Assembly (NCBI GenBank): GCA_002633005.1
Contig: NMRA01000509.1
Coordinates: forward strand, 168,998-197,685
Direction: 5' to 3'
Origin: Phoronis australis
Lineage: Eukaryota > Phoronida > Phoronidae
Length of the DNA: 28,688 nt
The notes under the pieces are model-generated. The model was not told where the DNA came from and did not search any database. It saw nothing but the letters and a program-made list of their open reading frames with translations. A program made the translations under genes and the position numbers. Below are positions 1 to 8,355 of the stretch, piece by piece. Every line of letters starts with the position of its first letter. The first letter of the stretch is position 1.

Positions 1-15
1 ATTAACTTGGGATAC

Positions 16-543
16 TTACCTTAAAAAGGGGTCTGCAACCACTTGAACGTTTATGGCATGGAAGCCTTTTCTGCAAACAAATGTTTGCTCATCATGCTGT
101 GGTGCTCTAATCGCTACTAGTGACCCATCTACGCATTCCACAACACGGGGAAAGCCAGCGACTTGATGGAATTGCCGCTGGTACAGATCGATGTTGTCGA
201 TCAAGTTGGGGAGCGACAAGTCGGGTGAATTGTTGACGGCATTTGTTACTTTTGTGATCGTTCTTGAAGCGGTCGACTTAGTCACCCGTTGGCTATCACC
301 TACGACCGTTTGAAAGCTTCCAGTGGCGTAGAACCGCAACGCAACTGAGACTTGCTGCTCAGTTGTAAGTGAATATCCTCTGCGAGTTTCTGGCTCGGGG
401 TCGTCTTTTAAAAAAGAGCACAATAAGTCAACTGCATCCTTGTTCATCCGGTACCGGTCAACATACGAGTCGTATTGAAGACGCTCTCGATAAACTCTGC
501 CTAGGTTTTAATTTCTTCGCTGACGAATGTGGAATACGGCCAT
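16..543 (-). pseudogene. HARBI1-type Harbinger transposase, 5' exon, with an in-frame stop near the N-terminus
   Basis: This encodes the N-terminal half of a PIF/Harbinger DDE transposase, the nuclease that moves Harbinger DNA transposons. From an ATG at 447 the frame is open for 143 codons. It holds the family's helix-turn-helix-like region (STASRTITKVTNAV) and the start of the DDE_Tnp_4 catalytic core, with VECVDGSLVAI (first catalytic D) and GFHAINVQVVAD (second D region). The frame stops at 16-18 exactly where AAG|GTAAGT forms a consensus splice donor (last exon base 20), so the rest lies in an exon beyond the window. Upstream, the same frame continues with family-typical residues (RVYRERLQYDSYVDRYR) back to an ATG at 543, but a TAA at 508-510 interrupts it. 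Translation may therefore start at 447 without the usual N-terminus, or the copy is dead. It lies inside a Harbinger terminus that ends near 737. Confidence 0.85.
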
Positions 544-737
544 TTTGACAAACTTAAGATCGAGTTAAGACAAGGTGAGAGTTGACTTAAAGTTAAGACA
601 AAAACTTAAGTCAGTCTTAGCTAAGATTGTTTCTTGGAACGCAAAATAATCTTAGGATTTGTCTTAAGTCAAAAACTTAAGAAAAGTCTTAAACTTAATT
701 CACAAATGAACTTAAGTCAGTTTCTTGGAACGGGCCC
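541..737 (-). mobile_element. Harbinger 5' terminal region with TIR end and subterminal repeats
   Basis: This stretch upstream of the HARBI1 exon is full of CTTAAG palindromes and of CTTAAG(T)C or TTAAGAC words in both orientations. A longer unit combining ACTTAAGTCAG with TTTCTTGGAACG occurs twice, ending near 643 and near 732. In the transposase orientation the outer end reads GGGCCCGTTCCAAGAAACTG, starting at 737. This resembles terminal inverted repeats of Harbinger elements. The opposite terminus and the target duplication are outside the window, so the boundary at 737 is inferred from the point where the repeated words stop. Confidence 0.65.
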
Positions 738-743
738 AAGGTC

Positions 744-818
744 TGGAATTTACCTCGCTGGTTCCCTGCGTGCTTAGCCCACCTAGCGGCACGCAGGGAA
801 TCAGCGAGTGGAATTTAC
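744..818. repeat. 55-bp foldback insertion flanked by perfect 10-bp direct repeats
   Basis: Two 20-bp arms, 754-773 and 789-808, are inverted copies with one mismatch and a 15-base spacer. Perfect direct repeats TGGAATTTAC sit immediately outside them at 744-753 and 809-818. The arrangement is direct repeat, inverted arm, loop, inverted arm, direct repeat, with no base between parts. That is the architecture of a tiny foldback or MITE-like insertion with target duplication. It lies 7 bp beyond the Harbinger end. Confidence 0.7.
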
Positions 819-1009
819 TTGCGAAACACGCAACTTTTACTCACGTGATTACGTGATCTTGTGTGATCCCGCAAAATGTTCATATTTCTCAACGGAACTC
901 TCCCGTTCTTCTATGATCACACTAGCTGTTAATGGTCGAATAAATCTAATAGGTATTAAATGTTCCAAGAATACGAAAAAGCCGGTGACCTAAAAGATAG
1001 CCATGGAGG

Positions 1010-1142
1010 TTCATTGGCAGATTTAGGAGGGGCGAAGGGGGCCATGGCCCGCTCCCTAAGATTCTCCCAAATTCTATTTGGCAGATCGGATGTACAAATG
1101 TCTGGCTAATACTCTACACCACACCCCCACTCACAACCCTGG
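1010..1142 (-). repeat. Interspersed repeat, copy 1 (GGATCCAGG family)
   Basis: Read on the minus strand, this starts with GGATCCAGGGTTGTGAG, continues through a GAGTATT...CAGA block and a CCAAATNGAATNTGGGAGA block, and ends in a GGCCATGGCC block. The same blocks occur in the same order on the plus strand at 24421-24545. A short open frame over it encodes GRIQ-type residues, as does the other copy. The terminal CAGGGGCGGATCCAGG at the second copy resembles ends of non-autonomous hAT elements, but no target duplication was found. Confidence 0.55.
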
Positions 1143-2302
1143 ATCCGTCCATGAGGTGACCATTGAACGTCATTCAACCCTACCACAAGTCCTGAACATT
1201 CTGTTACAAAGGTAGGTTTCACTTCGGTGCCCTGGCTGCAGAGGTGACCAACTAGTGTGGTACTGAGATGAAAAGGTGCAGAATACATACAGCTTATCTG
1301 TACTTACGTTCCCTTTCTGCTTTACACGTTATCTGAGACCGTCTCCACTTCTCGAATTCAACGTACGCAAGTTGTCCAAGAAAAGGAATATGCCTTTTGC
1401 ACAAGATCAAGAATCCTTTAACGTGCGCTTGCCTGAAATATAGAAAGGGTTTTAATTCAGTAAGTACTAAGTTTTGTAGGACGATATCGACAAGTATTCG
1501 TATTTAGCATAACATCTACAGAACTCAGTATCTATTATATTAAATGCATCGTTCACACAAACTCCGTCTCCTCCGCTCCTCTAGGGACTTTCGTTGTGCC
1601 CATTTCGGCACTGCCTAGCTGGGTCCCAGGTAGTTCACCGGCCCTCTCTTTAGATTCGAGGTGTTCTATTTTCTTTCTCGCGGGCCGTTTTTTCGCGGAT
1701 GCGGAGGGAGGGTGGCCAGTTTCGTACTGTCTTTGGTGACGTCAGTTCGTCGGCTCAACGGCCTGGGTGACGTTAGTGCGTCGGCTTAATTGCAGTCCCT
1801 CTGGATTCCGTCGCGTATATACATGTACTTCTTCGGGCCTGTCACCGTCAAAATTAATGATGTCATTACTAAACTTTTCCTTGAGTAAACTTAATTATTT
1901 GCCGATGTGGGGCAAAATGGCGTTCTACCGTTGTTATTTTGCTATTAAAATTGTGGTGGGCTCTTTTGGGTCGGCTTTTGGCGCCATTGCCTCACCTATT
2001 GGCCAATATCTCCAATTCTTCAATCAACTGTTCTTCTCTTCCACGAGGTTGCGTACATGTCATAATAATCGGAAGTGGATGCACTTTGTTACAAGTTTTT
2101 AGTATTTGAATACCAGCAAACCCAAGTTGCTGCGAAGCTGTCATCATCTCCCGAGATATCGCAAAATTTCAGTTGGAAATGACGCGTACGCGTGTCCAAT
2201 ACCCATTGTTTCCAAACGACGACAAACTTTTTTGTTACGAAAGGCGGAGAATTTCGCAAAAATGGCGTTTACTAAATTGATTGATTTCTTCCCACACAAT
2301 AC
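1143..2302. other. Non-coding stretch with a GC-rich segment and a 31-bp tandem repeat
   Basis: No convincing gene is seen. About 1560-1800 is richer in G+C and CpG than its surroundings. It includes a two-copy imperfect tandem repeat of period 31 (GGTGACGTCAGTTCGTCGGC at 1735 and GGTGACGTTAGTGCGTCGGC at 1766). An open frame at 1767-2102 starts at GTG, lacks family signatures and was not accepted as a gene. Confidence 0.4.
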
Positions 2303-2449
2303 CATGGCCTCATAAATCCCTATATCTCGTAATTCCTGGGCCAAAACGGTTTTGTAGGCGTCAGGGTTCTCACTGTTGACGACAGCGTGATTGAACGCGG
2401 TCAATTCCATTCCTGTTTTCATCGGTATACTTGTCTCCGAAATTTCGCT
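2303..2449 (-). CDS. Candidate internal exon, possibly 3' part of the delta-endotoxin-like gene
   Basis: This 147-bp segment (49 codons, phase 0 at both ends) sits between a good acceptor (TTTCTAG before 2449) and a possible donor (ATG|GTATTG after 2303). It encodes a helix-forming peptide containing MKTGMELTAFNHAVV and AYKTVLAQELRDIGIYEAM. The frame remains open beyond the donor to 2144, so the exon end is uncertain. It lies downstream, on the same strand, of the exons with delta-endotoxin-like features. I infer it belongs to that gene, but no residues here prove membership. Confidence 0.4.
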
Positions 2450-3509
2450 CTAGAAATTGATTACACAATAATCAAAGCATACGATATCCCACCATGCAAA
2501 ACCAAGTAAGGCGGGGTATTTTTTCATTGGCCAGTCCTTTACAAAAAACTGCAACTGATCAATCACAAAAGGGAAATTTCGTATGTAAATTGCATTCTAC
2601 ACTGGTACTCAGGATACGTCTTATTGGCCGAATCGTGCGTTCTCGACTATTTCCGTCACTTTCCTGTACTTCTTGCCTCAATATTTACCACCGATCTGAC
2701 GCTTCGAAATGCTGACGATTTTAAAGATAATTTTAACTTTCATGTCATTTTCTGAAAAGAAATAACTGCTTAAAATCCGTATCACTTGAAAATCCGTACG
2801 AAGTGATGTTTAGGCCCTAAAAGTACACTGTACGTACAATACGGATAAATCTGTTAACAGTTGGCAACACTGTGCTCAGCCAAGCTCATGAATAGCGACC
2901 AGCTCACTTCAATTCGTGACGGCGCCACCAAGTCTTTGTGCCGAGGAATTCGACAGATACTATGGGTAAACAGTACACGCTTTCTCTTCCATTTGCGTAC
3001 AAATCTCGTTAGCGTACGATTTACCTAGTGTTCCATTTAAATGTCCCAGTCGACGAGATTCCTAGAGAGTTTCCGAAGCCAAAAACAGTACACAAATGTC
3101 GAGTTTGTATGCGTGCATACTTTGTAACTGGCTCATGATTTAAAAAGGTGCCATCAAGTCGGAATAGTTGTCAAGAATACTGAACTGCTGGTAGTGATTA
3201 AAGCATACATAAATATTTTGCTTCATTAGATGCTCTACCTGTAATTACCAAAGGTAACCTTGATAAGCTACATGTAGGCTAAACTGCGCGTCAATTTTTA
3301 CCTGTAGACAATGTCTGTAAATTGTTGGATACCTTTGTTTAGTTTTTACATGCGTCCGTGTACTGCCATAGCTTTTTCGCTGTTTATTCAGAAAGGAACT
3401 CAGAATTTAAGGTTCATGGATATAGTAATAAACCACTCGTTCACAAATAGCGACACGAGTCGTCTGGGCAGCATGGAACGTGATTTACTTCACGTCCTTC
3501 TGGGCATCA
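2450..3509. other. Probable intron or intergenic sequence, no feature recognised
   Basis: About 1 kb without a convincing coding exon on either strand. Short open frames at 2494-2715 and 3311-3520 (plus) have no recognisable motifs. If the flanking minus-strand exons belong to one gene, this is an intron. Confidence 0.35.
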
Positions 3510-3774
3510 TCATCTCTTAATGGAAGTGGTATTTTGTTTCAGCCAGACGACTGAAATATCGGCTATAAGACAATGTACAAAGTTAAACGATTTCAAAAGC
3601 AATCCTCCCCCGATGTCCACATTATCTGCAATGTCCGAGAGCGTGGTCTGTATTCCTTTCGTTATACGGTCGGTGACATTAATTCCTGTTGTGTAAATTG
3701 ATTTCATTGAAATTATTCCCGCAACCTCAACCTGCAGTAATCTTGTCTGCATGTTTCCCTCCCATTCTTTATCT
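3510..3774 (-). CDS. Candidate exon of the delta-endotoxin-like gene (helical segment after the central hydrophobic helix)
   Basis: The frame is open from about 3774 to a TGA at 3510-3512. The peptide looks like amphipathic helices (for example RITKGIQTTLSDIADNVDIG) followed by GGGLLLKSFNF and a hydrophobic stretch. It is the next coding-like segment downstream of the exon at 3869-4152, which ends in phase 2. AG dinucleotides at 3775-3776 and near 3744-3745 each leave one base before this frame, so the phase can be met. Both candidate acceptors follow a purine-rich (GA)n tract rather than pyrimidines, which makes the 5' border weak. The 3' end is either the TGA or an unrecognised donor. Confidence 0.45.
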
Positions 3775-3868
3775 CTGCCAGTCCCTCCCCCGCCACTCTA
3801 TCGTTCTCACACTTTCTCTCCCCCTCTCTCTCTCTCCTACAGTATGTTCACGGAAAGAAGACACTTAC

Positions 3869-4152
3869 TTTTCTCCGGTCTTTGCAATGCGCATAGCCTC
3901 TAACTTAACCATTAGTCGCATACCAACATACGGAACGTAGTACGTCAAGGTGGACACAGGATCTTTTTTGTTCATGAACTTTTCTTCCTGCATTCCAAGT
4001 GATGTGTCTATAGAGATTATCTTCGGAAGTTTCTGAGAGCTTGTATCTGCATAGTCATTGTAGGTGTCCAATTCTTTCTTAAGGCTGGTCAAAAAGTTTT
4101 GCAGGTCATTGGCGTAGGCTTCATTCATCTTTTGGTTAATAAGCTCTTTAAC
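3869..4152 (-). CDS. Delta-endotoxin-like N-terminal domain exon (copy A, complete)
   Basis: This exon encodes 94 codons plus two bases between an acceptor (CTTAG before 4152) and a consensus donor (AA|GTAAGT after 3869). Its start joins in phase 0 to the donor of the exon ending at 4972. The peptide begins with a charged amphipathic helix (ELINQKMNEAYANDL), continues into a second helical stretch (FLTSLKKELDTYNDYAD), and ends with a hydrophobic helix (TLTYYVPYVGMRLMVKLE). That order, following a tryptophan-containing helix in the previous exon, matches domain I of the delta-endotoxin (Cry) fold, the membrane-inserting helical bundle. Delta-endotoxin-N-like domains are known in some animal proteins of unknown role. 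The similarity is judged by eye. Most of this exon is repeated at 5306-5517, where it is truncated. Confidence 0.62.
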
Positions 4153-4971
4153 CTAAGAAGATGTCTCCAACTTTAAAATACAACGCACGTGCACAGGCCA
4201 TTGCACAACGTTTGTAGGCATCACATGATGCCTACAAACGTTATTATTTTCTGCGGGGTCTGGAGAGGTATGACTGCAACAATATGTTGCAAACGAGATA
4301 TATTTTCAAACGAGTTTATGCAGATGCCACACCACAGAATAACATGAGTAATACACGGAAGTGACGTCACACTTAAGCGGGATAATCATGCAATCTTTAA
4401 AAATAAATCAATTTTCTAAAAACATACACGCTCTCCTTGAGCGCAGGATATTCACGTGTAAGCGTGTTTTTGTGTAGTTAAGCATATGGGTGATAGAGGG
4501 CAGGCATATTAGTGCAAACAGGGAACACAGGCTTTGTACTTGCTGCGAAATGAACACTTTTGAAACCAAAGAGCATTTTCCAATGAGTTTTGCTCCTGTA
4601 TGAAGCTCTGAGAAAGCCGCATTAGTCGTTTGTATTCAACAACTTGCAAGCTGCATGTTTTACTAAGGCTTTCCAATTCAGGAAAAATGTTGAAGCTCGT
4701 GACGTTCGGTAGCTTTTGCGAATGACTGTGAAGAGACGAGAATACCTTGTCCAATATCTATAGAACTTGTAATAATATGTAAAATTTCGAAAGAGCAGAT
4801 ACCAATTAACACGGGAGAACAGGTAGACTGTACAATGCAAAATACGATCGTGTCTATCCTTAAATTCATACTAATGACGGCGCCTGTCATTTCATTGGTT
4901 ATTAAACAACGTGGTCCCTCCAACTGTTTCACAGAAACATCCGGCCCCCATCGAAGAAGAATGCCGTGTAC
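4153..4971 (-). other. Intron between delta-endotoxin-like exons (copy A), with an internal palindrome
   Basis: The intron runs from donor AAG|GTACAC (4971) to acceptor CTTAG (4153). It contains a perfect 17-bp inverted repeat (4207-4223 and 4226-4242, 2-base loop) absent from the equivalent intron of copy B. Open frames inside it (to 4509 and 4678) are accidental: they are interrupted at different places in the two copies and no longer follow the exon frame. Confidence 0.6.
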
Positions 4972-5120
4972 CTTGGAGCGCACTTGATCCCAGACGTTCG
5001 GTTCGCCGCTCGGCCATAGCAAAGCAACAACAGGTTTCAACAAGATAAATGCTGGGTTAATTGTAATTGCCAAAAGATGAATCGACACGTCTAGCAAGAA
5101 TCTGCCAATCAGTAAAGCAT
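4972..5120 (-). CDS. Delta-endotoxin-like exon with NVWDQV motif (copy A)
   Basis: This 149-bp exon is bounded by a possible acceptor (TCATTGCAG before 5120) and donor AAG|GTACAC after 4972. It encodes a hydrophobic helix (FLLDVSIHLLAITINPAFIL), then WPSGEPNVWDQVRSK. The W..V..K pattern leads directly, in phase 0, into the charged helix of the next exon, as in domain I of delta-endotoxins. There is no ATG in this frame upstream before a stop, so it must be an internal exon. Its phase needs one base from the preceding exon, which the exon ending at 8062 supplies. An identical exon occurs at 6317-6465. Confidence 0.58.
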
Positions 5121-5217
5121 CTGCAATGACATTATATTCAGTGGTTAACAGATTTTCACTAACGCTATTAGTATCAAGATTACATGCGTGTCAATACAGG
5201 TAATGTAAATGAGCAAA

Positions 5218-5305
5218 NCTCCAAATTGGAACGCTAAGTCCCGCGTGGTTGCGCTGCACGCGAAACACGACCTTTGGAGCCTGACGACAATAGGTAACCG
5301 GACTA
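5218..5305. other. Single unresolved base and 87-bp spacer between the duplicated copies
   Basis: Base 5218 is n. The next 87 bp match neither copy. The position, directly at the end of copy A, suggests a scaffold join rather than a simple base-call ambiguity. Confidence 0.7.
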
Positions 5306-5517
5306 TACGTCAAGGTGGACACTGGATCATTTTTGTTCATGAACTTTTCTTCCTGCATTCCAAGTGATGTGTCTATAGAGATTATCTTCGGAAGTTTCTG
5401 AGAGCTTGTATCTGCATAGTCATTGTAGGTGTCCAATTCTTTCTTAAGGCTGGTCAAAAAGTTCTGCAGGTCATTGGCGTAGGCTTCATTCATCTTTTGG
5501 TTAATAAGCTCTTTAAC
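5306..5517 (-). pseudogene. Delta-endotoxin-like exon, copy B, truncated by the duplication border
   Basis: The acceptor (CTTAG before 5517) and the first two amphipathic helices are the same as in the exon at 3869-4152. The match ends at 5306 in the residues STLTY, so the central hydrophobic helix and the GTAAGT donor are missing. Beyond the border the frame runs into unrelated sequence and the unresolved base. As assembled this exon cannot splice normally. If the duplication is an assembly overlap, the exon is simply the end of the other allele's contig. Confidence 0.65.
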
Positions 5518-6316
5518 CTAAGAAGATGTCTCCAACTTTAAAGTACAACGCACGTGCACAGGCCATTGTGATGCCTACAAACATTATTATTTTCTGCGGG
5601 GTCTGGAGAGGTATGACTGCAACAATATGTTGGAAACGAGATATATTTTCAAACGAGTTTAAGCAGATGCCACAGCACAGAACAACAAGAGTAATACACG
5701 GAAGTGACGTCACACTTAAGCGGGATAATCATGCAATGTTTAAAAATAATTTAATTTTCTAAAAACGTGCACGCTCTCCTGGAGCGCAGGATATTCACGT
5801 GTAAGCGTGTTTTTGACTTGTGTAGTTAAGCATATGGGTGATAGAGGGCAGGCACAATAGTGCAAACAGGGAACACAGGCTTTGTACTTGTCGCGAAATG
5901 AACACTTTTGAAACCAAAGAGCATTTTCCAATGGGTTTTGCTTCTGTATGAAGATCTGAGAAAGCCGCAGTAGTCGTTTGTATTCAACAACTTGCAAGCT
6001 GGATGTTTTACTAAGGCTTTGCAATTCAGGAAAATGTTGAAACTCGTAACGTTCGCTAGCTTTTGCGAATGACTGTGAAGAGACGAGAATACCTTGTACA
6101 ATATCTATAGAACTTGTAATAATATGTAAAATTTCGAAAGAGCAGATACCAATTAACACGGGAGAACAGGTGGACTGTACAATGCAAAATACGATCGTGT
6201 CTATCCTTAAATTCATACTAGTGACGGCGCCTGTCATTTCATTGGTTACTTAAAAAGCGTCCTTCCAACTGTTTCGAAGAAACACGCGGCCCCCATCGAA
6301 GAAGAATGCCATGTAC

Positions 6317-6465
6317 CTTGGAGCGCACTTGATCCCAGACGTTCGGTTCGCCGCTCGGCCATAGCAAAGCAACAACAGGTTTCAACAAGATAAATGCTGG
6401 GTTAATTGTAATTGCCAAAAGATGAATCGACACGTCTAGCAAGAATCTGCCAATCAGTAAAGCAT
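6317..6465 (-). CDS. Delta-endotoxin-like exon with NVWDQV motif (copy B)
   Basis: The coding sequence and splice borders match those of the exon at 4972-5120, including the NVWDQVRSK end and AAG|GTAC donor. It is the first helical-domain exon met by a transcript starting at the TATA box near 10255. The preceding exon (ending 8062 with one codon base over) joins it in phase. Confidence 0.58.
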
Positions 6466-8061
6466 CTGCAATGACATTATATTCAGTGGTTAACAGATTT
6501 TCACTAACGCTATTAGTATCAAGATTACATGCGTGTCAATACAGGTAATGTAAATGAGCAAAAGTTTACGTTTATAACTGAGAAATCATGAAATTAAACA
6601 CCAAATTCTGGGTACTGAACAATTACGTGCAAATTAAAGTCCCTACCCCTATGGATATGCTACACTAGGAAGGCTCATTGAAAAGTAGCAGCTGGAGAAA
6701 AAAATTACCGTAAAAATCTGCGTGATAACACTGACTTCGATGCTTCACAAACAATCAGCGTAAGTAGGTGATAAAAATATTTTTTTGCCGCCCTGTGCAG
6801 ATTAAATGTTTGCATATATAACGTGGAAAGTCACAATTCTACGATTCAAACCCTGTTGCGTTGTTTGATCAAAACTTTGTCATGATCGTCGTCTCGTTTT
6901 CTTTTCAATTTGTAAATTGATCGTCAGTTTGATTTGCATCAGTATGCGTTTAAATAAACAAGAAATAAGAAAAAAAACTACGGGTCCTCACTGCATGGTA
7001 CATTAGGACACCGGGTCATTCAGTGGTATCTTGTAGCTAAATAGCGATTTTCTACATCAAAAGGGAAAACTGGTGTCGCCGGTCGCCCTTAAACTCCTAG
7101 TGTGTTGTACAGAGCGATTACTGCATTAAAAGAGACCGTGAAATAAGTTGAAATGTTAATGACAGAAACTATTAATTTTATAACGCTATTGAATTCTAAA
7201 ATTGAATTCCAGAGAAAAATTAGTCAAGAATCTTTCTACTACAAAAATTGTCCAAAACGATGCGATGGGTTACTATTTGGCATCAGTTTTGAATCGATGC
7301 ATGTTCACGCGAATGTATTCTTCCAGCGTACGTGGTAGATAATTGGAGTTGGCGTCGTGACATCGGACAAAACACTCAGCCTGGCGGTTAACAAAAGAAA
7401 GATTGATTTCAGGCCTCTGAAAATTAGTATCGTCTGGAATACGATCTAAAAGGTCAGTTGCAATGAGAAAATAAAAAACGAAAAAGATGAAAAATTTTAT
7501 ATGGAGCGTACACGAAATGCACGTGAACCGATAACAATAAAGGACTTTTTGGTCGATATTTTGTTAATCATTACCCCTTTTTCTCACGCTTCTCTGTTCC
7601 TTTGCAGTTCCTGTAAATAAAATCATCTATATTAATATTACTATAGCGATAATACAAAGAAACATAGAGCCAGAGGGAGAATAACGGGCTCGGGGAAAAT
7701 ACATGTAAAAACGAACTTTCACTCTTTTCAGCATTTTTTTCACTCATCTTGACTTAATTTGCATAGCTATTAATGTGAATACTATCGCAAGTACATGTAG
7801 GCTTCAACTTCAGCTGGACGACAATGAGCTGTGGATCTCAGAACACGTAAGGTACAGTACGTAGCTTTGCAAAATGATATGTTAACGTTCAAACATAGCA
7901 ACCACATACCACATAAGACGCAGCACTAAACACAATACGTCAGTAGGCCTACATACTAACGTCAAAACGCGTCAGTTTTTTCATGTACAGAACTAATTTG
8001 CTTAAAAGGCGCAAGAACTTTTGACTGCATACACATACATTTTTTTGTTTCAATAACTGAC
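6466..8061 (-). other. Intron of the delta-endotoxin-like gene
   Basis: The intron runs from donor AAG|GTCAGT at 8061 to the acceptor before 6465. Apart from the right edge of duplication copy B (to 6562), no gene, clear repeat or RNA was recognised. A plus-strand frame at 7153-7338 has no motif and was not accepted. Confidence 0.45.
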
Positions 8062-8355
8062 CTTCCAAGGTAGCCAACGCAGTTTTCATTGTGGATCATT
8101 CTTTTTCACAATCTGACAATTTGACCAGTGTGAACGGATTGGACTGCGATCGAGCCCAAACTTCGAGGCATCGTCTAGCATCTAACACAAACCCTTTCCA
8201 ACGTCTCGCGCTCTTGTCAAAGTTTTCTGCCAGCTTGTTTTTCACGCAATCGTCCATTGACGCGTAAGGAAACGGGTTATATCCATGTTGAGCTAGACCA
8301 CCAACAGGCATACACTTGCCACCAAGTTTCTCGTAACCAACCAAACATTCTCGTG
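8062..8355 (-). CDS. Cysteine-containing secreted-region exon with an in-frame TGA
   Basis: This 294-bp exon lies between a good acceptor (TTTTTCTTAAAG before 8355) and donor AAG|GTCAGT after 8062. It needs one base from the previous exon and leaves one base for the next, and both phases are met by the neighbouring exons. The first 85 codons contain five cysteines and motifs such as GYEKLGGKCMPVGGL, NPFPYASMDDC and LDARRCLEVW. I do not recognise this part as a named domain. At 8096-8098 the frame meets TGA. Three codons later the same frame has ATG (8087-8089) and stays open to the donor. Either translation ends here, giving a secreted protein of about 111 residues, or the TGA breaks a longer protein that runs on into the delta-endotoxin-like exons. 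Confidence 0.6.

Larger units (their letters stand above)
3941..5217. repeat. Direct duplication, copy A (1.28 kb)
   Basis: This segment is nearly identical to 5306-6562, with scattered substitutions and small indels (a few percent by eye). It contains two exons and the intron between them. Its right end stops exactly at the unresolved base 5218. Confidence 0.85.
5306..6562. repeat. Direct duplication, copy B (1.26 kb)
   Basis: Same content and orientation as 3941-5217. The left end, at TACGTCAAGGTGGAC, falls inside the second exon and truncates it. The right end, after GTAAATGAGCAAA, runs into unique sequence. Divergence from copy A is of the kind expected between alleles of a highly heterozygous animal, or of a young tandem duplication. 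Confidence 0.85.

Noticed and set aside
808-993. Plus-strand open frame of 61 codons
   Set aside because: It has no motif and starts inside the foldback hairpin, with nothing to support translation.
1767-2102. Plus-strand open frame of 111 codons
   Set aside because: It starts at GTG within a tandem repeat and shows no domain, signal peptide or splice support.
3800-3845. Plus-strand pyrimidine tract ending CTCCTACAG, like a splice acceptor
   Set aside because: It is a low-complexity CT run, and no plus-strand coding exon follows. The flanking coding signal is on the minus strand.
4509-4971. Long minus-strand open frames between the delta-endotoxin-like exons (also 5740-6316)
   Set aside because: They begin past a clear GT donor and are interrupted by different indels in the two copies. 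They look like intron sequence that happens to be open, so those indels are not gene-breaking mutations.
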